From: Sipunculus nudus
Taxonomy: Eukaryota; Annelida; Sipuncula; Golfingiida; Sipunculidae
NCBI GenBank assembly: GCA_026874595.1
Contig: CM049317.1
Coordinates: 14,006,882-14,070,881, forward strand
Direction of reading: 5' to 3'
Length of the DNA: 64,000 bases
Positions 36,696 through 48,106 of the stretch are shown one piece after another. A model generated the notes under the pieces. The model did no database searches. It was not told the origin of the DNA and was given only the letters and a program-made list of their open reading frames with translations. Made by a program: the position numbers and the translations under genes. Within the stretch, counting starts at the first letter, position 1, and each line of letters opens with the position of its first letter.

Positions 36696-38281
36696 TAGGG
36701 CCCACTTGACAAGCGGTGCCCTATAGTGATCACCATGTCAGTCCGTCCATCCGTTCTTCCGTCAGTGACACTTTCTTTCGAACGCGATAACTCAACAACA
36801 ACATACTGCAGCTTTCCCAAACTCACAGAGATGATTGGTACCTAAGAGGGTTCCAGACCCACGAATTACAGACATGTCAGATTTCCAATATGGCCGCTAC
36901 AGCCCAATCGCTGATTTTCTTTCGCACGCAATCACTCAACAACAACATACTGCAGCTTTCCCAAATTCACAGGGATGATTGGTACCTATGATGGCTCCAG
37001 ACTTATCGTAATACAAACTTGTCGGAATTCCAATATGGCCGCCACAGCAAAAATCCCTGATTTTTTTTTCGCGCGATTCCTCAACAACAACCTACTACAG
37101 TTTTCCCAAATTCACAGGGATGATTTGAACCGATGATGGCTCCAGACCTATTGAATAACAGACCTGTCTGAATTCCAATATGGCCGCTATAGCCTGATCG
37201 CTGAATTTTTTTCGCGCGTGATAACTCGACAACAACCTACTGCAGCTTTCCCAAATTCACAGGGATGATTTGAACCAATGAGGGCTTGAGACCTATTGAA
37301 AAACATACCTGTTGGAATTCCAATATGGCCGCTACAGCCCAATCGCTGATTTTCATTCGTGCGCTATAACTCAACAACAACATACTGCAGCTTTCCAAAA
37401 TTTACAGGGATGATTGGCTCCTATGATGGCTCAAGACCTATCGAAATACAGACTTGGCGGAATTCCAATATGGCCGCCACAGCCAAATCCCTGATTTTCT
37501 TTTGCACGCGATAACTCAGCAAGAACCTACTGCAGCTTTCCCAAATTCACAGAGATGACTTGAACCTATGAGCGCTCCAGACCTATTGAATAACAGACTT
37601 GTCTGAAAACCAGTATCGCCGCGACAGCCTGATCGCTGAATTTCTTTCGCGCGCTATAACTCAACAACAACCTCCTGCAGCTTTCCCAAATTCACAGGGA
37701 TGATTTGAACCTATAAGGGCTCCAGACCTATTGAATTACAGACCTGTTGGAATTCCAATATGGCCGCAACATCCTGATCACTGATTTTCTTTTGCCCGTG
37801 ATAACTCAACAACAACATACTTCAGCTTTCCCAAATATACAGGGATGGTCGGTACATATGAGGGCTCCAGACCTACTGAATTACAGACCTGTTGGAATTC
37901 CAATATGGCCGCCACAGTCCGATCACTGATAATCTTTCGCACGCGATTACTCAATAACAACATTACTGAAGCTTTCCCAATTTCACAGGGACCATTGGCG
38001 CCTATATGGGCTCCAGACCTATTGAATAACAGACTTGCTCAAAATCAAATATGGCTAACAGACTACATTCAGTGATTTTCTATTGCACATTTTTTTCACA
38101 CATATCTTCTTTAATATCATTTGATTCAGTAGGATTTTTCCCTCATGCATATTGATAAATACCTGTTTCTGTTTGTCATATTTTTCAAATTTTAGTTGTT
38201 TTTTTTTCACCCATATGTAAACTAGTCCAGCACTAGCGGAAGCGCGGGGCCCTCTGAGGACCATTGTCCGACCACATTTAG
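36696..38281 (+). mobile_element. Family D HINE-like element with 9 x ~145-bp array
   Basis: The head TAGGGCCCAC...GGTGCCCTATAG is a hairpin, followed by a CCGTCCATCCGTTCTTCCGT tract. A tandem array follows with CAACAACAAC-type markers at about 36793, 36938, 37082, 37228, 37372, 37518, 37672, 37807 and 37952. Each unit includes TTCCAATATGGCCGC. The tail has GGGGCCCT (inverse of the head), the hairpin GGAC-CATT-GTCC and, after a short spacer, TTTAG before T. The 3' end is less canonical than in families B and C. Confidence 0.72.
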
Positions 38282-38605
38282 TGAACACATACTTTTTAAG
38301 TGATTTTTGCGTGTTATATGAATTGCGTGGAGGTTACCACCAATAGTTACGGTGCACTCTCCGTCTGACGGTCTAACTTTTAGTGTCGCCGCGATAACTT
38401 ACCAGGGCTGTGATGGATTTTCACGAAACTCACCATAACTACTTACCAACAGATTATCTCGCCCGAGTTCGATAGGCCGAATCTATGCATATTTAATGAG
38501 TACAAAGGTCATTAGGAAGCTTTGTCGAGTTGCTGCGATAAATTTTCAGGAATATGATTTTCTGAAATATTATGCAATATAATGTTTGCCTTAGTTCAAT
38601 TTTTT
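38282..38605. other. Unassigned sequence
   Basis: No exon or repeat was recognised. Confidence 0.4.
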
Positions 38606-39145
38606 GCAATGGGTGGAGTGTGGACTGTCTAGGCAGCCGACAACCTAGATAGTACAGGGTTCTGACACTCCGCAGCCGACAGTCGGCTGCGACACTCAGC
38701 GGCTGCCTAGACACTTCCTTGAATATATATTTGCCAGTCACAATTAATAATGCTCTCACTTGGTCTCAAAGTGCCCAGGCATGGATCTCGAACTTTTGAG
38801 AAAATTTTTATCATTAATTTATTTAATCAATAATAATTAAATAATTTAATTTGTTATCAATATTTTTTGGTCAAACCGAAACCGTCCACTTAAAAGTACA
38901 AAGTACCATACATATATAAATATATTTGTACAATAAAAGTTCAAATGAATAAATAGCTACTAGATCTAGAATGTCACACATCTAGGCAGCTGACACTTAG
39001 TGATATCAGTTTAACTTTAAGCATTGTCGGATGTGGATGGAGTGTGGACTGTCTAGGCAGCAGACAGTGTCGACATTGTCGGCTTCCTTGACAGTCCAGG
39101 GGTCTGACACTCTGCAGCCTACATTGCCGGCTGCCTAGACACTTC
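38606..39145 (+). repeat. Paired foldback repeats with CTAGGCAGC arms
   Basis: Two diverged direct copies of about 110 bp (near 38606-38715 and 39032-39145) each start GGAGTGTGGACTGTCTAGG. Each contains TGTCTAGGCAGC near one end and its inverse GCTGCCTAGACA near the other, so each can fold back. A lone CTAGGCAGCTGACAC lies near 38982. This looks like a small foldback MITE family. Confidence 0.7.
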
Positions 39146-39299
39146 CTGTATTCAATTATGATGAAAATAGGCTGTTTCTCTGCGTCTTATTATATGCCCA
39201 CGTGTCAGACGACTCATCTTAAGCTATACATGCTTATAGTAGAGAATATTGAATTCAAAACACTTCTGAAAGAATGTTTATATCTCAATCATTGTTTAT

Positions 39300-40764
39300 T
39301 GTATCCGCCAAAACAGAGTTTTGCGGATACTATGTTTTCAGCTGCACGCCGCCGCCGCCGCCGCGTAGGTGTCCGGCGAACTCCTCCGTAACCGCTGGGC
39401 GGAATTTTACGAAACCCGGGATTATGTTCGGGTCACATGTGAACTGCTGCGCCCCGATTTTTTTTTACCTCTGACCTTTCCTCTGCGCTCTGCGTCCGTT
39501 AGTGCGTCTGTTTCCACACATAAACCCACATATCTCGGGAACCGTTTGACCGATCAGTAAAAAAAATTGTACAAATGTAGCCCTTGGATAGCTTTATAAC
39601 ATACACCAAAAATGGTGGCGCCACCTGCAACCATGTTTGCACAGTGTCCATCTGTTTGTCTGCCTTGGGTTAAAATCAATCATATCTCTGCAGTGACTTC
39701 ACTAATTCACCTGAAATTCGGCAGGCGTAAACATCCTGGATAGCTTTTCTGATTTTATGACAGGTGGCGCCACCTACATTCACGTTTACGCTGCAGACAT
39801 CCAAGCTCATATCTCGGGAACCGTTTGACCGATCAGAAAAATTCTTTTGCACAAATGTAGCCCTTGGAGAGCTTTATAACATACACCAAAAATGGTGGCG
39901 CCACCTGCAACCATGTTTGCACAGTGTCCATCTGTTTGTCTGCCTCGGGTTAAATCACTCATATCTCTGCAGTGACTTGACTAATTCACCTGAAATTCGG
40001 CATGCGTATACATCCTGGATAGCTTTTCTGATTTTATGACAGGTGGCGCCACCTACATTCACGTTTACGCTGCAGACATCTAAGCTCATATCTCGGGAAC
40101 CGTTTGACCGATTGGGCCAAAATTTTGCATGTGTATAGATCTCACATAGCTCTTTATCATACGCAAAACTGTTGGCGCCACCTGCAGCCATTTTTGAACA
40201 GCTCCTGTCTGTTTGTCTGCCATGGGATAAAATCACTTATATCTCGGCAGTGGTTTGACACATCTGCCAAAAATTTTGCAGGTTTATACACCCCCGACAG
40301 CTCTCTTGATTTTATGACAAGTGGCGCCACCTGCATTCTAGTTTATGCAGCAGACATCCAAGCTCATATCTTGGGAACCGTTTGACCGATTGGGCCAAAG
40401 TTTTGCATGTGTATAGTTCTCACATAGCTCTTTATCATACACAAAACTGGTGGCGTCACCTGCAACCATTTTTGCTCAGCGTCCATCTGTTTGTCTGCCA
40501 CGGGCTTAAATCACTCATATACATGTAGTGGTTTGACTTATCTGCCTTTAATTTTGCATATGTATACAACTTGGACGGCTTTCTGGATATTGTGGTGGGG
40601 GGGGGGGGGGGGGGGCAACCTACATACACAATTTGGCTGCAGACATCCATGCTAATATGCAACACTCTATTTCCCCTTGCCACTCAATCCGTGCCTCACT
40701 TCACCCGTTCCACTCTGATTTAGGCGGATACACGAAGTCGCTTGTCGACTACCCGTATTCTAGT
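39300..40764 (+). mobile_element. Family B HINE-like element, full length (1.46 kb)
   Basis: The head TATCCGCCAAAAC...GCGGATA is followed by a GCCGCC-rich stretch and an array of about eight GGTGGCGCCACC-type palindromes. One array position is replaced by a G-run (about 40597-40613). The tail has TAGGCGGATA, the hairpin AGTCG-CTTGT-CGACT, a nine-base spacer and CTAGT. The ends match the copy at 21306-23057. Confidence 0.83.
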
Positions 40765-41670
40765 TTAACTCTAACAGGCATCAAAAGTATCAAATAACAA
40801 AATAATTAACAAAATTGCACTCATATTTTGGCCCACCTCAGCCATCTTGCCAGTATAATATCGAGTGGACGGTTTTGGCGAAACCGAACCATCTCCGGAG
40901 ATGGTTTCGCAGTTTTGCCAAAACCAGTTTCGGTTTCGCTATTATTAATTGGATGGTTTTTCGGAAGTGGCCAAAACCGAAACCAGTTTCGAATTTTTGA
41001 GAGCGCCCTTTATGAGATCCGAGGTCACCAGACCTTGGTGGCATCGTCATTACAACTAAAAATCGGATGGATTTTCATGAAACTCATTATAAAGATAAAC
41101 CTATGCAGTTTCTCTTCTGAATTTATTGAAAAATTGCCTGTTAAGTGAATAATTAAAATATCATGTCACTAAAATAATATATATCAATAAATATTAAAAT
41201 ATTAACAAAAGAATGGCAAAAGGTTAAAAAAAAAACAGTACAACATTAAGGTCACTGATGCATTTAAGCATATCAATTCTACATTACAGATACTCACTGT
41301 AAAACCAGAACTAAAGTGAATTTTCAACAAATGTTACTGATATAAGCTGGAAGGGATGGATTGTCCTAAAGCCTCTTACATACAGTCAGGCACACACATG
41401 ATTAGCCATCATCCAAGACAAATATGATGATAAGAAGTCTTTATTCAACAACAAAGATGTCCCTCGATAATTTGATAAAACACCAGCAAAGTTCTTGCCA
41501 ACACCACCCACTCAGCTCCACAAAGCAGTATAGAAAACATTTTAGGATATACACAAAAAGGGAGGGACAAAAAACAGGAAGATTGTAAAATATTTGCAGC
41601 AGTTATAAAATTCTTATTTCATACAAAAATGACCAAGAAATGAAAAATGTGACATTTATCTTTGTTCCAG
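40765..41670. other. Upstream of USB1 exon 2; contains an imperfect palindrome
   Basis: An imperfect inverted repeat at about 40871-40925 has arms GGTTTTGGCGAAACC and GGTTTCGCAGTTTTGCC around TCCGGA. Copies of the arm follow to about 40990. The rest is AT-rich, with a possible branch-point and pyrimidine region before 41670. No first USB1 exon was recognised. Confidence 0.5.
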
Positions 41671-41819
41671 ATTACCAACTGTACCTCTGGCCATAACATC
41701 ATTATTCAGTGGTGGTAAGAGTCGAGACGATCATATTGATGATCCGTCTCTCCACAGTGGACGTGTGAGAAGTTTCAAACATGAAATTGGCAACTGGGCT
41801 ACCTTCCTGTATATACCAG
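41671..41819 (+). CDS. USB1: USB1 exon 2 (first visible)
   Basis: The acceptor TTTGTTCCAG ends at 41670. The exon starts with the last base of a split codon, then reads LPTVPLAITSLF..., SLHSGRVRSFKHEIGNWATF and LYIP. It ends CCAG before GCAAGT, a GC donor (41820-41821). Using the later GT (41824) would bring in a stop codon straight after splicing, so the GC site is required. Confidence 0.9.
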
Positions 41820-42705
41820 GCAAGTATTTTTCCTACATTTGCACTTATTATCATAATCACTATAACCAAATTATAAAACAAGAAATTAGAATCTATTTAT
41901 GGAGAGTTGGAGACTGTGATAAATTCTAGCGAATACGTCAGACATCTGTTGCCATAGAACTACATAGCCATAGGTTGTTCAAGCATCATTTCGAGTTGCA
42001 GACAGTAGATGGACTGGATAGTCCTTACAATTGACTGTAAGTAAGATACAGGTTATGTAATTTGGCAGGAGGGAGTGTTGGGGCAGGATGTGTCTTGTTA
42101 GTGAACCTTTTGCATTTGGAATTGAAGGCAAAACCCACGTCAGAACGCAAAAGACAAAATCATGAAAATTCCAAAGACTTTCATAAATACACTCTAAATG
42201 ACAGGTTTCAAGTACAACTTTTTTACTTTCCTTATTCAGTGCATAGATTAAAAAATTCTGAATATTAACATACCATTTATTGTTATAATCATTATAATTC
42301 AGCAGGCAATTGCAAGCTAGGCCACACAAAAAAATTTATCGTTTTACCGAATCATGGAATGAAATATATATTGTGCGAGCATGACATTTTTTTGTCAAGA
42401 CAGGATAAGTGCCAGCTTTTCATGAAAATAAAAAAAAATATGTGGCTAAATTCTTGAAATTGTTTATATGATCAACACAAAATTAAGTTCATTTTCCATA
42501 CCTTTAAGGATTCTTTTAAAGAACTTGTGCCATAGCAAAAATCAGCAACATAATCAAGGACCTGGTCTTCATTTGCAAATAAAAGGAAATTTAAACCAGA
42601 GCAGCAAATACATAGAACCATTATTTTTATATAGAAACTTGACCTCTTTTATCAACCATTATGATTTCTAACTAAAACCATAAATTTTAAGAACTTTTTT
42701 TCCAG

Positions 42706-42886
42706 TTCCTGACCCAGAAGCGATGAGGGCACTTCAGGAACAGTTACAAGGTGTTCTGAGAATCCATGGCACTTTTGAATCTGTGGATGACCTTCACATA
42801 AGCATGTCAAGGACATTTCCGATAAGGCATCACTGGATTGACCCACTTCTGGAATCTGTGAGGAAAAAGGTCACCAGCATTAATCA
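42706..42886 (+). CDS. USB1: USB1 exon 3, first HxS motif
   Basis: The acceptor TTTTTTTCCAG ends at 42705 and the donor GTAAGT starts at 42887. Continuing from exon 2 it reads VPDPEAMRALQEQL, then DDLHISMSRTFPIRHHWIDP and a lysine-rich end. HIS is the first catalytic His-x-Ser of the 2H fold. Confidence 0.92.
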
Positions 42887-42984
42887 GTAAGTGTATTCTG
42901 TGGATGGCTTCATATTAGTGGGGTTAAAATTTTGCAATTTCTACTTTTTCAGATAATGTGATGGTTCCATTTTCACAATTTCAC

Positions 42985-43640
42985 CATATTTAAAACCTAA
43001 AATATCGTGCAAGTGTAGAAACGCGCATTTCCATGCGCAGGTGAAATGAACATCATGAGATGCGTGATTTTTCAGTGCGCTTTTCTGCAGGCGGAAAAAT
43101 CACACCACTGTAAACCATGTGTCCCTTTTCCATGCACGCGGAAACGTGCTTGAGTGAGCCTTCTTGTGGAGGTCAAGGATGCGAATGCAGTCTGCTTGAG
43201 GACGCCTCAGCATAGGCCTCTGTCATGCATGGTGCAAATCATACTTACTGCTGTTCTGCTTGTCTACTTTAATGCATGATTATATATATTTTATATAAAC
43301 ATATATGTGCTGCAGGGGTGTTAAATATCTTATTACGGACAGTGAATAATATCCTAAAGCCTACATACGACCCCCACCCGCCTGTCGGTAGCACACTATA
43401 CCGTAATAAAAACTGTACTTTCCTGCAAATACAACGAAATTTTAAATTTACACATGCATAAAGTGAATCGTACATAATAGGCACATGCTCGACATAATGC
43501 CAGGAAGGCTTTGGGGCGGGGAATCCCTTGTGAAAACACGTCACTGGAATGGGGGATTCCGCGGAAATGCTCGCGATTCCGCGCAAAGGGAAAAACTCAA
43601 TTCAACATGATTTTTTCAGCGCGTTTCCGCGCGAATGGAA
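42985..43640. repeat. Possible foldback element with CGCG-rich arms in USB1 intron 3
   Basis: GC-rich stretches at about 43010-43160 and 43515-43640 share the phrases TTTCC, ATGCGC and CGCGGAAAC in opposite orientation around an AT-rich centre. The arms are diverged and the ends uncertain. Confidence 0.35.
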
Positions 43641-44472
43641 AATTGGCTCTATATGTAATAATATTATTGAATAATATAAATGCAATCGTGAATGAAGGCA
43701 CATGTTGCGGAGTACCCACATTAAGGACCGCCCACATAATGGAGGCCTACATTACTTAAAATGCATATTTCTAATTATTATTTATATCAAATATCAACCT
43801 GTTACCTTTTTCCACATGCCTTCCATGATGAGACCCCTTTTTTAGAAAGTTTTTTTTTTCAAGATAATTCCCCATCACAGACATATAATGTACCAAGTAC
43901 ATACAAACACTGTATAAGACATATACAGACATATAATTTAAAAATTAATTCAGCTTACCTATACTCTTGAGAATTGGTAACCAAGATATGGAAGCTCAAG
44001 TGTTATCCTTCCTGTTCTTCCATGAAAAAGGTGTAATATAACTTGGCTTGTACAAAGCAGATCAACACAGGTGGCACCACTTGCAGCTTACATACATATA
44101 CCATGCGGTCACATGACCAGTATTACTGTTCTATTGTGAGCTGATGATTGAAGCTTTTCCCCGAGTTATTTGTTTACAGGCACTAAAGTAGACACTATAA
44201 TGACACATCATATTATTTTACATGTACAAATTAACAACATATTAGTTAACAAAGAATATGTAGACACAGGTGCTGTAACATACTGTTGAAACAACCACTT
44301 TTCTTGTCCCAATGTGAATGGTGGCTTGAATAAATATAAGAGGTGCTGACCGGACCAGCTGTAGACTGTCCAGTACTAAGGGTGGATGTACTAAGGGTGG
44401 ACCTGTTCAAGTGGTCCATGTCCATTTATTTAATAATAATTAAACAATTGTTTATTTGAAATCCTAAGTAAA

Positions 44473-44946
44473 CAAGGCCTACAGGCCTAAAGCGAACCCA
44501 GCAAAGTATTGGAGTATGAATGGAGGTTTATTTTTTAAATTTAATATTGATCCTCTTTTGTCCTGCATATCTACCTTCGTCATTATGATTTCAGCGAAAT
44601 GGAGGTTTTGGACCTGCAGGTTTCAGACTAGGACATTTTAAAACTAGGATGTATCAGTCAGGATATTTCGGATATGTTATTTTTGCCAGGGAGGATTACT
44701 GGGACAGATGAACGGACAATTTAGCAGCATGGTTTCAGAGATGAACATTTTTAAATGTGTTTTAGCTTTTTCCGTATAAAATCTAAGAAAATGCAGTTAG
44801 CCAAGAAATAAGCAAAATCCAGTAGAGTTTTTAGATGATTTTTTGCAAAAAAATTTGTGATGCTAGCTCCTGCCCTTTTTCACTTAGCTATGACGCATGA
44901 CGGACAACGCCACACCATTGCATAAGCTCACAGATTCGCTAAAAAT
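44473..44946 (-). mobile_element. HINE-like element in reverse orientation (family G)
   Basis: Read on the minus strand, a T-run and TAGCGAATCTGTGAGCT-like head is followed by GTCCGTCATGCG. About 470 bp on, the palindromes AGGCCTGTAGGCCT run into CTTG before TTT (plus strand about 44471-44487). It is the same body plan as families A to E, but diverged. It is one of few such elements on the minus strand. Confidence 0.4.
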
Positions 44947-45010
44947 GCAACCCAAGTTTTTCAAAAAGTTGAAAGATATAGTACCACTAGTTCAAATCTG
45001 GGCATTCTGC

Positions 45011-45073
45011 GTCTAGACAATGTGTCTAGACGTCAAGACCATGTGGCTAGACGTCTAGACACATTGTCTAGAC
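45011..45073. repeat. Perfect 24-bp-stem hairpin built of GTCTAGAC blocks
   Basis: Bases 45011-45034 and 45050-45073 are exact inverse complements around a 15-bp loop. Each arm contains GTCTAGAC, itself a palindrome, and a further TCTAGAC. It lies in USB1 intron 3 between reverse-oriented HINE-like heads. Confidence 0.95.
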
Positions 45074-45715
45074 ACCAGACAGAGCCAAGTCAGTTGCCAT
45101 GGTGATGTCTGGACCTCACCTGGTTGATCTGAGTGACCTCTTGACTAGGCATGTTGAAACTTTCATGTTGTCAAATCTGTTTTCAAACACTGAAAGCCTT
45201 TTTCAATTGGCTACACTGCTTTTTTAAAGTTACATTTACCTAATCTATTCTTATAAAATTGGCAGATCCCTACCATAGAATAATTCTTGTAAAGTTTAAA
45301 CCAGTCAGCTTAACAGTTTCATCATAAAAAACAGATCAATGTAGGTGGCGCCATCAATACCTCAATTTTGGATATAATATATGTGACAAACATTGGCATA
45401 AAATTTGGTGATGATAGCACTAGCCAGTTTCTGAGATTGTAATTTTAGCATGCGGATGACTAAGTTCAACTTTCTGTAACTCTGTCAAAAATCACCGAAC
45501 TGAACTATTCGAACAAACTTGAGATTGGTCCAGTGAACATTTCTGTGAAATATTAGACAATTTGGCTGGACAGTTTCAGAGAAGAAGATTTTAAACGTTT
45601 TTAAGCTTTTTCTGTATAAAATCTAAATTAATGCAGATACCCAATAATAAGCTTAAGGGTACCAAGTTTCACATGTGACTAATTCTTACATGTAATTTGG
45701 AGCTGCTAGCTCAGA

Positions 45716-45811
45716 CGGATTCTGACTTACAGCCATGGATGGGGGACGGCCAGCCATGGATGGCGGACAGACGGCGCCCAGCATCGCATAACCTCACAGG
45801 TTTGCTAAAAA
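45716..45811 (-). mobile_element. HINE-like head in reverse orientation (family G)
   Basis: On the minus strand a T-run is followed by TAGCAAACCTGTGAGGTTA, then GTCTGTCCGCC and two CATCCATGGCTG-like units. It resembles the head at 44946 in layout and sequence. The 3' end was not located. Confidence 0.4.
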
Positions 45812-46323
45812 AAAATAAACATGTATACAAGGTGAAAATAAAATCATACAAGCTGATGCAAAAAAATAAAAATTATTCTGTGGACCCCACCAAACCCCTT
45901 TGTAGACAATGAAATTATGTCTAAACAAGCTAAACCATCTTTCTCAGAACAAAACTTTAGCCAGTGGTACTAGTACATTTATTGTGGATAAAAGGTCTTT
46001 ACTGATAAGCTTCTGACAAACTTAAGCACATTGTTCAACACAAGGATTGCAGGTTGAAAGTATTACACAAAAGGAATTCAGCAATTGCACAAACCATTAA
46101 ACTTCAGAAGGGGCAGTCTGGACTGGGCAGACTGGTTCTGTCCAGGGGCAGGAGGTCCAGTATTTGTGTTGCCTGTCTGGTCCAGCCAAAAATTGTGAAC
46201 CTTACCAATCCAGGCTGTCCGGTACACTACTCTCATAAATGTGAAACATGACTGATTTGTTAACACCACTACTTTTCATAGATAAAAAATTCCACTCTGT
46301 GTAATGTGCTGTGTTAATTGCAG

Positions 46324-46386
46324 ATTCACCTGTTGCCTGTCAGGACTAAACCCCCTTCAAGTTTACACCAATGATGAGAAAACCAG
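46324..46386 (+). CDS. USB1: USB1 exon 4
   Basis: A 63-nt exon between TTAATTGCAG and GTATGT. It reads FTCCLSGLNPLQVYTNDEKT across the junctions, matching the YTNxEKTR block of USB1. A TTAA-flanked MITE begins only 10 bp past the exon end. Confidence 0.9.
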
Positions 46387-46396
46387 GTATGTTCAC

Positions 46397-46890
46397 TTAA
46401 AGGGGCCCAATCACCTATAAAGCATGTTGAGTTAACACGAAATAGCTTCTTCCCTTTAAAATATACCTGTACCTGCCAAAATATTGCCCTTAAGCCGTTT
46501 GCTTTCTCCTTTAAACGAATGTTAAAAACAGTGGACCAGGCCCGATGACGATTGTAAACATAAACACAGCGCGTGGGGCCATGTGCATCGCTGAGCCAAA
46601 AGACGTGTTAATCAGGAGATGCCCTGTCTGACTTGACCTAAAAAATGTAATACATGTTCCTGCTGGCTGAAACACCACGTGTTGCCCCTCTTAATCGGAC
46701 CTCCGGTCACGCGGCCTTGTTTTGGTAAACAGACTGTGTTTACCATCAGGCAGAGCCATAACATGGCCGTATGCAAGGGAAATGAGATCATGTGCAGGGT
46801 GGTTTTGCTGGGAAACATATGTATAAAGAAAAACTGAACTGATAGTGTGAAAGAATAGGGAAAAATTAGCCCCTGATTATGTCCCTTTAA
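46397..46890. mobile_element. TTAA-flanked MITE (494 bp)
   Basis: It starts TTAAAGGGGCCCAATCA and ends with the inverse GATTATGTCCCTTTAA, and TTAA lies at both ends, as for piggyBac/Kolobok-type target sites. It has no transposase. It begins 10 bp after the USB1 exon 4 donor, leaving the splice site intact. Confidence 0.75.
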
Positions 46891-47754
46891 TGCCTAAAGC
46901 TGCATTTTCATCAATGTGAACGCAATAGCTAAAGTGAGCATGTTAAAATGGCTTCTATGGTAATACTACTGGAGCTTTTCCATATGCCAGTCAGCGAGTG
47001 TGATTTTCTTAATTTCACCAGGAAGCAAATCTGAGGTCTGTCCCCCTACCGCATTCACAAGGGAATTCCAAATGATGTCATGTAGGAGGGCATCCCTGTG
47101 TTTACAGCATATGGCTTAACAGCAAAGCCAGTGTACTGAAGAGTGAAGACATAAACAATTTTCTGTGACTGTGAGATGGGGAGATTCTAAGAATTTATAA
47201 ATGAAAAGCACTTTACTGTTCCTATGATGCCACTTCTATCTATCACAATGACGTTTAAATGATTAGCAACTTGTGACAATGGAATTGTGGGGCGTAAAAG
47301 AAAAGTAACTTTGAATACGTCAAATGACATATAAATATATATAGATAAATACAGATTTGAACATGCCTTCAATTCAAGAATATCCACTTTGAGAAGTTAT
47401 ATAAAATTCACCCAATGAAACCAACATTGTTGTAATGTTATTGAGCTGAAAACACAAGAAAATGAGTGTCACATTACTTATATGGAAGCACACCTTGCTA
47501 CAGGTTTGTGACTCCTATCAACTCTCACATTTAAGCAAGGGATGGCAAAAACAGTCTGATAATCAGCTGTGGTTGCCATAACTTTCTCAGATTTCCCTGA
47601 GTTTCACATGCTATGACTTTGAGGAAATTCCATGACTTTTCACTGATCAGGAATTAAAAAGATTCGCTGACTGCTGGCAGCCCTGACTGAATTCCAGCTT
47701 GTTTCCAATTATTCTGTGTCTTACAAATGTGTGTATATTTTTCCATCATTTCAG

Positions 47755-47860
47755 AACATTTGTGGCTATTCAGGTATCTGGATGCGAGTCACACATGATT
47801 TCTCTTGTGGAGACCATTGATGAAGCCCTCTCTGAGTTCCGACTGCCAAAATATTACCAG
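47755..47860 (+). CDS. USB1: USB1 exon 5
   Basis: The acceptor CATCATTTCAG ends at 47754 and the donor GTAAGA starts at 47861. It reads RTFVAIQVSGCESHMISLVE, then IDEALSEFRLPKYYQ, the helix-containing stretch before the second active-site strand. Confidence 0.92.
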
Positions 47861-48106
47861 GTAAGACACATTGAGATCAACGGGTCACAGTTAGTGCAGG
47901 GTCATCTGTACATCAAACATGCCTGGGTTATATTGACCAACAAAAGGAAAAGTAATAAGCATGGGATAAAACTTGTTTTCATCCTACCAGTATATATTTT
48001 TGTATTTCCTCTAAAAGTATCTACAGTTGGGACAATCACATCTGTCATAGAAGAGAAGCAGGACCCATACAGGGATAAATCATGTATGATTTAAAGAGAT
48101 ATCTAT

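Noticed and set aside
47699-48094. 131-aa ORF as a separate gene
   Set aside because: It is USB1 exon 5 read through into its intron past a consensus GTAAGA donor.
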